This document shows, piece by piece, positions 41,655-51,512 of a stretch of 64,000 bases of DNA (positions are counted from its first letter, which is position 1; each line of letters begins with the position of its first letter). The position numbers and the translations under genes were made by a program. This stretch comes from Streptomyces bambusae (GTDB lineage: Bacteria > Actinomycetota > Actinomycetes > Streptomycetales > Streptomycetaceae), in assembly GCF_020532645.1 (NCBI RefSeq), contig NZ_JAJAUZ010000013.1, positions 62,001-126,000 on the forward strand, written 5' to 3'. The notes under the pieces were generated by a model. The model had not been told where the DNA came from. It made no database searches and saw only the letters and a program-made list of their open reading frames with translations.

Positions 41655-43049
41655 ATGACACTCGGCCTGCCGACCGCCATGGACCGGCCCCACTTCATCG
41701 GCATCGGCGGCGCCGGCATGTCCGGAATCGCGAAGATCCTCGCGCAGCGGGGAGCGAAGGTGGCGGGCAGCGACTCGCGCGAGTCCGCCACCGCGGAGGC
41801 GCTGCGCACCTTCGGGGCGACGGTCCACATCGGGCACGCTGCCGGCCACCTCGCCGACGACGCCAGCTGCGTCGTCGTCTCCAGCGCCATCCGTGCGGAC
41901 AACCCCGAGCTGGCCCGCGCCGCCGAGCTGGGCATTCCGGTCGTGCACCGCTCGGACGCCCTGGCCGCCCTGATGACCGGCACCCGCCCGATCGCGGTCG
42001 CCGGCACCCACGGCAAGACGACCACCACCTCGATGCTGGCCGTCTCGCTGTCGGCGCTCGGCCTGGACCCCTCGTACGCCATCGGCGGCGACCTGGACGC
42101 GCCGGGCTCCAACGCCCACCACGGCACCGGCGAGATCTTCGTGGCCGAGGCGGACGAGAGCGACCGCTCCTTCCACACGTACGCCCCCGAGGTCGCGATC
42201 GTCCTCAACACCGAGCTGGACCACCACGCCAACTACGCCTCGATGGACGAGATCCACGAGTCCTTCGAGACCTTCGTCGGCAAGGTCGTGCCCGGTGGCA
42301 CCCTGGTCGTCTCCGCCGACCAGGACGGCGCCGTCGAGCTGACCCGCCGGGTCCGCGCCGCCCAGGACGTCAAGGTCGTCACCTACGGCGAGAGCGAGAC
42401 CGCCGACGTCCGCGTCCTCCAGGTCGTCCCGCGCGGCCTGACCAGTGAGGTCACCGTGGTCCTCGACGGCAGCCCGCTGACCTTCACGGTCTCCGTGCCC
42501 GGCCGCCACTACGCGCACAACGCCGTCGCGGCGCTGGTCGCGGGCTCCGCCCTGGGCGTCCCGGCCGCCGAGCTGGCCGCCGCCCTCGGCAAGTACACCG
42601 GCGTGAAGCGCCGCCTCCAGCTCAAGGGCGAGGCGGCCGGCGTGCAGGTCATCGACTCGTACGCGCACCACCCGACCGAGATGACCGCCGACCTGGAGGC
42701 CATCCGCGGCGCGGCCGGCGACGCCCGGATCCTGGTGGTCTTCCAGCCCCACCTGTTCTCCCGCACCCAGGAGCTGGGCACCGAGATGGGCCGGGCCCTG
42801 GCGCTCGCCGACTCCTCCGTGGTCCTGGACATCTACCCGGCCCGCGAGGACCCGGTCCCCGGCATCACCAGCGAGATCATCATCGACGCGGCCCGGCAGG
42901 CCGGCGCGGACACCGCCCCCGAGCACGACAAGGGCGCCGTCCCGGACGTGATCGCGGGAATGGCGAAGCCCGGCGACCTCGTTCTCACCATGGGTGCGGG
43001 CGACGTGACCGACCTGGGCCCGGCCATCCTGGCCCGTCTGGCGAACTGA
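41655..43049 (+). CDS. murC: UDP-N-acetylmuramate-L-alanine ligase
   Basis: ATP-dependent addition of L-Ala to UDP-MurNAc, the first amino-acid step of peptidoglycan precursor synthesis in the cytosol. It has 464 residues. The N-terminal UDP-binding fold is HFIGIGGAGMSGIAKIL, the ATP loop GTHGKTTTTSML (about 119-130), the catalytic-centre regions AEADESDRSF and NTELDHHANY, and the C-terminal-domain marker IDSYAHHPTEM. ATG 41655 has GGGAG 8 nt upstream. The gene stands outside the main dcw division cluster, with msrB 13 bp downstream. This placement is common in Streptomyces. Confidence 0.97.
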   Translation: MTLGLPTAMDRPHFIGIGGAGMSGIAKILAQRGAKVAGSDSRESATAEALRTFGATVHIGHAAGHLADDASCVVVSSAIRADNPELARAAELGIPVVHRSDALAALMTGTRPIAVAGTHGKTTTTSMLAVSLSALGLDPSYAIGGDLDAPGSNAHHGTGEIFVAEADESDRSFHTYAPEVAIVLNTELDHHANYASMDEIHESFETFVGKVVPGGTLVVSADQDGAVELTRRVRAAQDVKVVTYGESETADVRVLQVVPRGLTSEVTVVLDGSPLTFTVSVPGRHYAHNAVAALVAGSALGVPAAELAAALGKYTGVKRRLQLKGEAAGVQVIDSYAHHPTEMTADLEAIRGAAGDARILVVFQPHLFSRTQELGTEMGRALALADSSVVLDIYPAREDPVPGITSEIIIDAARQAGADTAPEHDKGAVPDVIAGMAKPGDLVLTMGAGDVTDLGPAILARLAN

Positions 43050-43062
43050 GGGAGCAGCCGTC

Positions 43063-43479
43063 ATGCCGTACGAGATCGAGAAGCCCGACGAGCAGTGGCA
43101 GGCGGAGCTCACCCCTTCGGAGTACCAGGTGCTGCGGCTGGCGGGCACCGAGCCGGCCTTCCGCGGTGAGTACACGGACACCAAGACCGCCGGCGTCTAC
43201 TCCTGCCGCGCCTGCGGCGCCGAGCTGTTCCGCTCCGACACCAAGTTCGACTCGCACTGCGGCTGGCCGTCCTTCTACGACCCGAAGGACAGCGACGCCG
43301 TCGAACTCCTCGCGGACACCTCGCACGGCATGGTCCGCACCGAGGTCCGCTGCGCCCGCTGCGGCTCCCACCTCGGCCACGTCTTCGAGGGCGAGGGCTA
43401 CGGCACCCCCACCGACCAGCGCTACTGCATCAACTCCATCTCCCTGCGCCTGACGCCCGACGCCGACGGCCAGGGCTGA
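43063..43479 (+). CDS. msrB: Peptide-methionine (R)-S-oxide reductase
   Basis: Reduces methionine-R-sulfoxide in proteins to Met. The 138-residue protein has the zinc pairs Cys48/Cys51 (SCRACG) and Cys97/Cys100 (RCARCGSHLGHVF), and the catalytic Cys122 in DQRYCINSISL. The HCGWPSFY motif of the active site starts at His65. The start ATG has GGGAG about 9 nt upstream and lies 13 bp after murC, so the two are probably cotranscribed. It adds to a local set of oxidative-damage genes (osmC, katG, fur). Confidence 0.97.
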   Translation: MPYEIEKPDEQWQAELTPSEYQVLRLAGTEPAFRGEYTDTKTAGVYSCRACGAELFRSDTKFDSHCGWPSFYDPKDSDAVELLADTSHGMVRTEVRCARCGSHLGHVFEGEGYGTPTDQRYCINSISLRLTPDADGQG

Positions 43480-43503
43480 CGCAGGCGCAGTGCCTCGCAC
43501 CCG

Positions 43504-43548
43504 CGAAGGGGCGGCCCCGGTCCGGACAGGACCCGGGGCCGCCCCTTC
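43504..43548. terminator. Bidirectional terminator between msrB and fur
   Basis: GAAGGGGCGGCCCCGG (43505-43520) pairs with CCGGGGCCGCCCCTTC (43533-43548), and a bulged GTCC/GGAC extends the stem inward. The genes on either side converge. Confidence 0.75.
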
Positions 43549-43573
43549 CGCGTGCCCGCGCGCGAGCCTGCCG

Positions 43574-43990
43574 TCAGGGGGCCGCGCAGACCGGGCAGAG
43601 CCCGCGGTAGGTGACCTCGGCGGCGGAGACGGAGAAGCCGAAGCGTTCCGCGGCGGGCAGGGCGGCCAGCGGATCGCCGTCGGGGTGGACGTCGCGGATC
43701 GCGCCGCAGCCCGAGCAGACCAGGTGGTGGTGCGGGCGGTGGGCGTTCGGGTCGTACCGCTTGGCGCGGCCGTCCCCGGGCAGCTCCATCACTTCGCCGA
43801 GCGAGACCAGCTCGCCCAGGGTGTTGTAGACGGTCGCCCGGGAGATCTCCGGAAGCCGTGCGGAGGCCCGGGCCAGCACCTCGTCCGCGGTCAGGTGGAT
43901 GTGCTCGCCGTCCAGCACCTCGGCGACCACGCGGCGCTGGGCGGTCATCCGCCAGCCGCGTCCGCGGAGCCGTTCGAGCAGGTTGCTCAT
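43574..43990 (-). CDS. Fur/PerR-family repressor, divergent from katG
   Basis: A 138-residue metal-dependent regulator. The winged-helix domain (about 10-80) contains RGWRMTAQRRVVAEVL and EISRATVYNTLGELVSLGEV, the DNA-recognition helix. The metal and dimer region has HRPHHHLVCSGCGAIRDV and a C-terminal CPVC, giving two Cys pairs for structural zinc. Streptomyces homologues adjacent to catalase-peroxidase genes (FurA, FurS, CatR types) repress them until peroxide is sensed, so this protein most likely controls katG and itself. ATG 43990 is preferred, with GAGG 9 nt upstream; an in-frame GTG at 43996 is an alternative. Confidence 0.93.
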   Translation of the reverse strand: MSNLLERLRGRGWRMTAQRRVVAEVLDGEHIHLTADEVLARASARLPEISRATVYNTLGELVSLGEVMELPGDGRAKRYDPNAHRPHHHLVCSGCGAIRDVHPDGDPLAALPAAERFGFSVSAAEVTYRGLCPVCAAP

Positions 43991-44050
43991 GGTCACCAGC
44001 CTCACGCTGAGATGTCCGAAGAGTGATTCCGTACGGGTCTTGTTGTCGTA

Positions 44051-44078
44051 TTGACTTGGAATCTGTCCATCGTAGGAT
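44051..44078 (+). promoter_or_regulatory. Candidate katG promoter (TTGACT-N16-TAGGAT)
   Basis: A good -35 and -10 pair with a 16-bp spacer; the TGGA-N5-TCCA element at 44057-44069 overlaps the spacer and may be part of a Fur-type operator. The implied leader to the katG ATG is ~175 nt, so a second, closer promoter is possible. Confidence 0.5.
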
Positions 44079-44163
44079 CGCATCCGGTGGCAGCCAAGGA
44101 ACAGAACGAGACCGAGTACGAGGAGCGACCGGGTGCCACACGACCACGGCTTCGCTCTCGTTT

Positions 44164-46486
<2,323 letters not shown>

Positions 46487-46511
46487 CCCTGCCCCGCCCC
46501 ACCGGCTGAAT

Positions 46512-46551
46512 CCGGGCCGGCCCGCCACCACGGGCCGGCCCGGCTGTTTTT
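46512..46551 (+). terminator. Intrinsic terminator of katG
   Basis: A 13-bp perfect stem (46512-46524 with 46531-46543), CCACCA loop and TGTTTTT run, 26 bp after the stop codon. It is one of the few T-tract terminators in this window. Confidence 0.9.
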
Positions 46552-46665
46552 CACCCCGTTTCCACCCGTTTCCCCCACCGTCACCGGGCGCGGCCCTCGA
46601 AACCGCTGCCCCGCACACGTACAAACCATCGAAACAACCCCTCCGTTTCCTCGGTGTGGCTGGAT

Positions 46666-46671
46666 ATGATC
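46666..46671 (+). promoter_or_regulatory. Candidate -10 (TATGAT) of the conservon operon
   Basis: The hexamer is close to the TATAAT consensus in an AT-rich patch (GGATATGATCAG), about 100 bp before the kinase start. No convincing -35 is present. The tandem repeats at 46694-46743 lie between it and the gene. Confidence 0.4.
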
Positions 46672-46693
46672 AGCGCCTCCCGCCTGGTCACAT

Positions 46694-46743
46694 CCGCTCC
46701 GGCCCGCTCCGGCCCGCTCCGGCCCGCTCCGGTTCGCTCCGCG
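46694..46743. repeat. Five tandem 10-bp repeats upstream of the conservon
   Basis: CCGCTCCGGC occurs three times exactly, then CCGCTCCGGT and TCGCTCCGCG, with an exact 10-bp period, about one DNA helical turn. It lies in the presumed leader, 30 bp before the cvnA ATG. Confidence 0.85.
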
Positions 46744-46772
46744 CGCGTCCCTCCCGCCGTCCCCGAGGTCCG

Positions 46773-49187
46773 ATGTCTGCCCCTGAACCCGAAGGCATAC
46801 CCGCACCCTTGAAGCGCCGCCGGCGGCGCCGGACCGTGCGGCTGCGCACCCTGCTGATCTGGCTGGCGGTCGTCCCCACCGTCGCCATGGCGGCCCAGAC
46901 CGTCCTGACCGCCGACCGGCTGCTGGCCAAATCCCACCACCTGCGGGCCGACCTGGAGTCCGGCCGCCGGATGGGCGAACCGCTCCTGGAACTGATGTCC
47001 GCCCTCCAGACCGAGCGCACGGCCACCGCCGGCTGGTGGGTGGGCGCCCCGCTCGCCGCCGCCGAGATGCGCGACAGCCGCCGGGCCACCGACCGGGCCG
47101 TCGCCGACTTCCGCCGGATGTCCGCCGGCACCCAGCGCTCGCCCGAAGCCGACCGGATGCTCCGCGAAGTGGCCGGCGGACTCGACGTCCTCGCCCCCCA
47201 GCGGGAACGCTCCGACACCCACGTCGGCGGCCCCGAACTGGCCATCGCCTACTACACCGACGTCATCGACCGGCTGATCCGGCTCTGCCAGGAGGCCTTC
47301 AGCCACGCCGACGACTCCGGGCTCGGCCAGGAGAGCCGGGCCGCCGTCGCCCTGCTCTCCGCCTTCGAGACCGTCGCCCGCGAAGGCTCCTTCCTCGCCC
47401 TCGCCGGCCCCTCCGGGCGGCTCACCAGCACCGAGTTCGCCGGCTTCGTCGAGGCCGTCGGCTCCCACCGCTACCTGTACGACACCGCGATCGTGCCCTA
47501 CCTCCCGGTCCGCGAACGCGAGTTCTACGACCGGATCACCGCCTCGCAGGCCTGGCGCACCAAGCTGCGCATCGAGAACGCCGTCATCGCCGACCACGAG
47601 GACGTCGCGACCGGCGTCCGGCTGCCCGCCGAAGTCGCCGGCTGGCGCGTCGCGTACGAGCAGTTCGGCCCGCGGCTCGCCGACATGAGCGCCAACCGCT
47701 GGCGGGCCGTGCTCACCGACGCCGACGCGGACGCCGACGCCCTGGAGGCCGAGGTCGGCTGGCTCATCGGCACCAGCGGCGGCGTGCTGCTGCTCGTCGT
47801 CGCCGTCGTCGTCCTCACCACCCGCTCCGTGCTCCGCCGCCTCGACGGCCTGCACCGCCGTACGGTCACCCTCGCCGAGCAGGTCCTGCCCGACGTGGTC
47901 GCCCGGCTGCACCGCGGGCACTCCATCGACTCCGTGGCCGACGCCCTGCCGGAGGTCCGCGGGCACCGGGACGAAGTGGGCCGCATCAACGACGCGTTCG
48001 CCCGCGTCGTCGCCGTCTCCGTGGACGGCCACCGGCAGCTCGCCGCCGAACGCCACGGCTTCGGCATGTTCGCCTCCGGCATCGCCTCCCGCACCGGCAA
48101 CCTCGTCAGCCGCCAGCTCGCCCTCACCGAGGACCTCCAGGACACCTTCGGCCACGACGAGGCGCTCCTCGCCGAGCTGATGCGCGCCGACCAGCTGACC
48201 GTCGGCATGCGGCGCCAGATCGAGAACCTGCTCATCCTCTCCGGCGGCGAGATCCCCGACCCGCACGCCGAACCCATGCGGGTGGCCGACCTGCTGCGCG
48301 AAGCCGCCGCCGAAGTCGAGGACTTCCGCCGGATCGAACGCCAGGCCCTGGACGAGGCCAGCGTCGAACCGCAGGCGATCAGCCAGATCAGCCACCTCCT
48401 CGCCGAGCTCCTCGACAACGCCACCCGGTTCTCCCCGCCCCGGTCCAAGGTGGTCATCCGCGCCGAACTCGTCGCCGACGGCCTCTCCGTGGAGATCGAG
48501 GACCGCGGCCCCCGCGTCGGCAGCGCCCGGTACGAGGAGATGAACCGGCGCCTGCACACCGCCCCGCCGTACTCCGTCCTCGCCGAGAACGCCCACCGGC
48601 TCGGCCTGTTCGTCGTCGGCCACCTCGCCGACCGGCTGGGCGCCACCGTCACCCTGCGCCGCTCCGTGTACGGCGGCACCTCGGCGGTGGTGATCCTGCC
48701 GGGCGCACTGCTGGCCACGGCCGGTACACCCGCCCCGGCGGCCGCCGCCGGACGCCCGCCCGCCGCCCCGCTGCCCGCACCCGTGCGCCTCCCCGTGCCC
48801 GCCGGCACTGCCGCACGCGGCCCCGAGCCCGTACCCGCGCCCGCCCCGGAGCCCGTACCCGCCGCGCCCCGCCCGTCCGGACCGCAGCCCGCCGCCGAAC
48901 CGCTGCCGCCCACCGCGGCCGGGCTGCCCGCCCGCCGCAGGACCGGCCCGCCGCAGGCCGCCGTGGAGCCCGCCGCCGTACCGCCGCAGCGCCCCGCCGC
49001 CGGCCGCCCGGCCCTCCCCGAGCGCGTCCCGCAGACCCACATGACCGAGCAGCTCCGCGGGCCCCGCCCGGCGGAGCCGGCGACCGGCCCGGACACCGCC
49101 ACCCCCGAAGAGGTGGCCGACGCCTGGGCCGACTACGAACACGGGACCCAGACAGTGGAACAAGAGCTCAGACGGGAACAGCCATGA
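46773..49187 (+). CDS. cvnA: Conservon sensor kinase-like protein CvnA
   Basis: An 804-residue membrane histidine-kinase-like protein that starts the four-gene conservon. A basic stretch (KRRRRRRTVRLR) leads to helix 1 (about 25-48). An extracytoplasmic nitrate/nitrite-sensing-type helical domain (about 60-310) includes SALQTERTATAGWWVGAPL. Helix 2 (about 330-352, GGVLLLVVAVVVLTT) precedes a HAMP-like linker. The ATPase domain has AELLDNATRFSPP (about 542-554) and GLFVVGHLADRLGATV. A ~120-residue Pro/Ala-rich tail ends the protein. Conservon kinases are thought to signal to the CvnB-D G-protein-like complex. Its stop overlaps cvnB (ATGA). ATG 46773 follows GAGG at short spacing. Confidence 0.93.
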   Translation: MSAPEPEGIPAPLKRRRRRRTVRLRTLLIWLAVVPTVAMAAQTVLTADRLLAKSHHLRADLESGRRMGEPLLELMSALQTERTATAGWWVGAPLAAAEMRDSRRATDRAVADFRRMSAGTQRSPEADRMLREVAGGLDVLAPQRERSDTHVGGPELAIAYYTDVIDRLIRLCQEAFSHADDSGLGQESRAAVALLSAFETVAREGSFLALAGPSGRLTSTEFAGFVEAVGSHRYLYDTAIVPYLPVREREFYDRITASQAWRTKLRIENAVIADHEDVATGVRLPAEVAGWRVAYEQFGPRLADMSANRWRAVLTDADADADALEAEVGWLIGTSGGVLLLVVAVVVLTTRSVLRRLDGLHRRTVTLAEQVLPDVVARLHRGHSIDSVADALPEVRGHRDEVGRINDAFARVVAVSVDGHRQLAAERHGFGMFASGIASRTGNLVSRQLALTEDLQDTFGHDEALLAELMRADQLTVGMRRQIENLLILSGGEIPDPHAEPMRVADLLREAAAEVEDFRRIERQALDEASVEPQAISQISHLLAELLDNATRFSPPRSKVVIRAELVADGLSVEIEDRGPRVGSARYEEMNRRLHTAPPYSVLAENAHRLGLFVVGHLADRLGATVTLRRSVYGGTSAVVILPGALLATAGTPAPAAAAGRPPAAPLPAPVRLPVPAGTAARGPEPVPAPAPEPVPAAPRPSGPQPAAEPLPPTAAGLPARRRTGPPQAAVEPAAVPPQRPAAGRPALPERVPQTHMTEQLRGPRPAEPATGPDTATPEEVADAWADYEHGTQTVEQELRREQP

Positions 49188-49585
49188 CCGCATCCAACGA
49201 CATGATCTTCAGCGTCCTGGACAACAACCTGAGCCGGATCGCCGGCATCCAGGGAGCCGTGCTGCTCTCCAACGACGGGATCATGCTCAGCGCCTACCTC
49301 CTCGACCGCGACCAGGCCGAACGGGTCGCCGCCGCCTCCTCCGGCGTCGCCGCCACCATGAAGGCGATATCCCGGGAGATCGACGGCGGCCGGATCATCC
49401 GCCAGCTCGTCGAGATGGACGACCGCTACCTGTGCCTCGTCGGCTGCGGCGAGGGCAGCACCCTCATCGTCGTCACCTCCCGCAAGGCCCGCCTCGGCGA
49501 GCTCGGCGGCGAGGCCGTCCGCACCGCCCAGGCGCTCGGGGAGTGGCTGGACACCCCGCAGCGCGCCCAGGTGCCCACGCCGTAA
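49184..49585 (+). CDS. cvnB: Roadblock/LC7-domain protein CvnB
   Basis: A 133-residue protein made of one Roadblock/LC7 domain, the small fold that binds and regulates GTPases. Characteristic pieces are ILDNNLSRIAGIQG-type sequence (VLDNNLSRIAGIQGAVLLS), DGIMLSAYLLDRDQAERVAA, RQLVEMDDRYLCLVGCGEGS and GELGGEAVRTAQALGEWL. It begins within the cvnA stop (ATGA overlap) and ends in a TAATG overlap with cvnC, so translation is tightly coupled. In other conservons CvnB interacts with the kinase and the GTPase. Gene order makes the assignment secure. Confidence 0.96.
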   Translation: MTASNDMIFSVLDNNLSRIAGIQGAVLLSNDGIMLSAYLLDRDQAERVAAASSGVAATMKAISREIDGGRIIRQLVEMDDRYLCLVGCGEGSTLIVVTSRKARLGELGGEAVRTAQALGEWLDTPQRAQVPTP

Positions 49586-50028
49586 TGGCCGGGGCGCCGC
49601 ACGGGGCGGCCGACGGGCCGCCGGAGCCGACCGACGGGGCGCAGGAGCCGGGGGACGGGCGCGGGCCCGTCCCCGTCCGGCCCCGGGGCCGCCGCCGCAC
49701 CCGCCTGTACGCCCTCACCGACGGGCGGACCGCCGCCGAGTGCACCGTCCTCACCATGGACACCACCATCACGGCCGCGGCCGACCCGGACGCCGACAGC
49801 GGGCTGCCCAGCGAGTGGCGGGCCGTCCTCGCGCTCTGCCGGGCGCCCCAGGGGCGGGCGGTCGCCGAACTCGCGGCCCGCATGCACATCCGCCTCACCC
49901 CGATGACGCTCCTGCTCGGCGAACTCGCGGACCGCGGACTCGTCCACCACCGGCCGCCGCTCGCGGGGGCCGAGACCAGCAACGTCCACCTGCTCATGAG
50001 AATCAGGGACAACCTTGCCCGGATATGA
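49585..50028 (+). CDS. cvnC: DUF742 protein CvnC
   Basis: A 147-residue DUF742 protein, the third member of the conservon. The N-terminal ~38 residues are Gly/Pro-rich. The conserved part begins RRTRLYALTDGRTAAECTVL and continues with a winged-helix-like LTPMTLLLGELADRGLVHHR, ending SNVHLLMRIRDNLARI. The ATG overlaps the cvnB stop by one base. The function of DUF742 is not settled; it may link the roadblock protein to the GTPase or bind DNA. Confidence 0.95.
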   Translation: MAGAPHGAADGPPEPTDGAQEPGDGRGPVPVRPRGRRRTRLYALTDGRTAAECTVLTMDTTITAAADPDADSGLPSEWRAVLALCRAPQGRAVAELAARMHIRLTPMTLLLGELADRGLVHHRPPLAGAETSNVHLLMRIRDNLARI

Positions 50029-50605
50029 GACCCCCGCCCCGCAGGCGGCCCCCGTGAAGATCCTCGTCGCCGGAGGCTTCGGAGTCGGCAAGACCACCCT
50101 GGTGGAGGCGGTCTCCGAGATCGAGCCGCTGCGCACGGAGGAGCGGCTGACGGCCGCCGGCGTGGGCGTCGACGACCTCGACGGCATCGAGTCCAAGGCG
50201 GTCACCACCGTGGCCATGGACTTCGGCCGGCTCACCCTCACCGACGCCGGGGTGGTGCTGTACCTGTTCGGCACGCCCGGCCAGGAGCGCTTCTGGTTCA
50301 TGTGGGACGACCTCCTGAACGGGGCGCTCGGCGCGGTCGTCCTCGTCGACACCCGGCGGCTGGACCGCAGCTTCGCCGCCGTCGACTTCTTCGAGAGCCG
50401 CGGCCTGCCGTTCGTGATCGGCGCCAACTGCTTCCACGGCGAACAGCACTACACCGCCGAGGAGATCGCGGCCGCCCTGCACCTGCGCAACCCCGGCACA
50501 CCGGTCCTGATGCTCGACGCCCGCCGGCGCGCCGACGTACGCGACGTGCTGGTCGCCCTGCTCGACCAGGTGATCGCCGGAGCCGCGGTCAGGACCCCCG
50601 CCTGA
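50015..50605 (+). CDS. cvnD: Conservon small GTPase CvnD
   Basis: A 196-residue Ras-like ATP/GTP-binding protein. The P-loop is GGFGVGKTT (20-28), with switch I Thr in SKAVTTVAMDFG, G3 motif LFGTPGQERFWFMW, and VVLVDTRRLDRSFAAVDFFE before the nucleotide base region IGANCF in place of the usual NKxD. The likely start is TTG 50015, overlapping cvnC by 14 bp, with AGGGA 5 nt upstream. The next in-frame candidates would cut into the P-loop strand. It completes the cvnABCD set, which forms a membrane-associated G-protein-like complex. A strong terminator follows. Confidence 0.95.
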   Translation: MPGYETPAPQAAPVKILVAGGFGVGKTTLVEAVSEIEPLRTEERLTAAGVGVDDLDGIESKAVTTVAMDFGRLTLTDAGVVLYLFGTPGQERFWFMWDDLLNGALGAVVLVDTRRLDRSFAAVDFFESRGLPFVIGANCFHGEQHYTAEEIAAALHLRNPGTPVLMLDARRRADVRDVLVALLDQVIAGAAVRTPA

Positions 50606-50623
50606 ACCCGGTCGCCGACAGCG

Positions 50624-50661
50624 CGGAGCCCCTTCTCCCCGGCCGGGGAGAAGGGGCTCCG
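50624..50661. terminator. Terminator of the conservon, 17-bp perfect stem
   Basis: Arms 50624-50640 and 50645-50661 with a GGCC loop. The convergent minus-strand gene ends 12 bp beyond, so it probably works both ways. Confidence 0.88.
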
Positions 50662-50672
50662 TGTCACTCGGG

Positions 50673-51512
50673 TCAGGTGCCCGGCGGCAGGTGCGACGGG
50701 CGGCCCGTGCCGCGCGTGAGGCGGTAGCCCCAGACGCCCGCGAGGGCGGCCAGCAGGCCGCCCGCAGCGGTCCACAGCCAGCGGTCGGTCCACCAGCCCG
50801 AGGACCAGCCGTCCTCCGGCTCACCGGAGAACAGCTTCGCCACCGTGCGCCCGGCCTTCGAGTCCGCCTCGTCGCCGGACTTCGCGGCGGCGATGCCCGG
50901 CACCAGCGGCTCGGCCAGCGAGCCGTCCACCGCGGCCGCCCCGCCCACGTCCTCGGCGGCGACCGCGACCTCGGCGTGCACCGGCAGGCCCTGGTCGGCC
51001 TTGGCCAGGCCGACCGCCGTCAGCCGGACGTAGTAGGTGCCCGGCAGCGGGTCCACGGCCCACGGCTCGGTCCATGCCCGCACCGTCCGCAGCGCGCAGA
51101 CCAGTTCGACCTCGCGCTCGCCGGCCGTCGCGGCCCGCGTGGTGACGCCGTACCGGCAGGCCTGCCGGCGGCGCAGCCCGTCGTACACGTCGAGCTGCCA
51201 GGCCGAGGAGGACCGGCCGGCGGCCGTCTCCGGGACCCGCACCGTGGCGCGCACCGTGGGCTGCTGTCCGGCGTCCGCGGCGAACGACCAGTACAGGTAG
51301 TCGCCGGTGGAGGCGTCGGCGCTGCCGCGGCCCGCCGCCTCGATCTCGCCGGCGGTGCGGAACGAGGTCCCGGCCTCGGCCGGCCCCGACCCCCCGGTGC
51401 CCGCCGACGGCGACGGGCTCGCGGCGCCCGCGGCACCCGCCCCGGTCATCAGCAGCAGCACGGCGGCGGTGCCCGCCGCGATCGTCCGCACGCCCATCAG
51501 CTTGACGCCCAT
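50673..51512 (-). CDS. Hypothetical exported protein with C-terminal membrane anchor, partner of the vWA protein
   Basis: A 279-residue protein with no named domain. It has an N-terminal signal peptide (VRTIAAGTAAVLLLMTGAG, AGAA), an extracytoplasmic part, and a C-terminal transmembrane helix at about 246-266 (WLWTAAGGLLAALAGVWGYR) followed by a short basic tail. The outer part (YWSFAADAGQQPTVRATVRV, PLPGTYYVRLTAVG) looks like a beta-sandwich and resembles the C-terminal half of the upstream vWA protein. The ATG at 51512 overlaps the vWA stop by one base; an in-frame ATG at 51497 is also possible. The two probably work as a pair at the cell surface. Function is unknown. Confidence 0.85.
   Translation of the reverse strand: MGVKLMGVRTIAAGTAAVLLLMTGAGAAGAASPSPSAGTGGSGPAEAGTSFRTAGEIEAAGRGSADASTGDYLYWSFAADAGQQPTVRATVRVPETAAGRSSSAWQLDVYDGLRRRQACRYGVTTRAATAGEREVELVCALRTVRAWTEPWAVDPLPGTYYVRLTAVGLAKADQGLPVHAEVAVAAEDVGGAAAVDGSLAEPLVPGIAAAKSGDEADSKAGRTVAKLFSGEPEDGWSSGWWTDRWLWTAAGGLLAALAGVWGYRLTRGTGRPSHLPPGT

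Noticed and set aside
41025..43184. 719-residue frame antisense to murC
   Set aside because: murC is unambiguous on the other strand with good codon bias; the antisense translation is Gly/Val/Asp-rich and has no ribosome binding site or family match.
46694..46743. Possible CRISPR array
   Set aside because: The units are 10 bp with no spacers and no cas genes are present; it is a simple tandem repeat.
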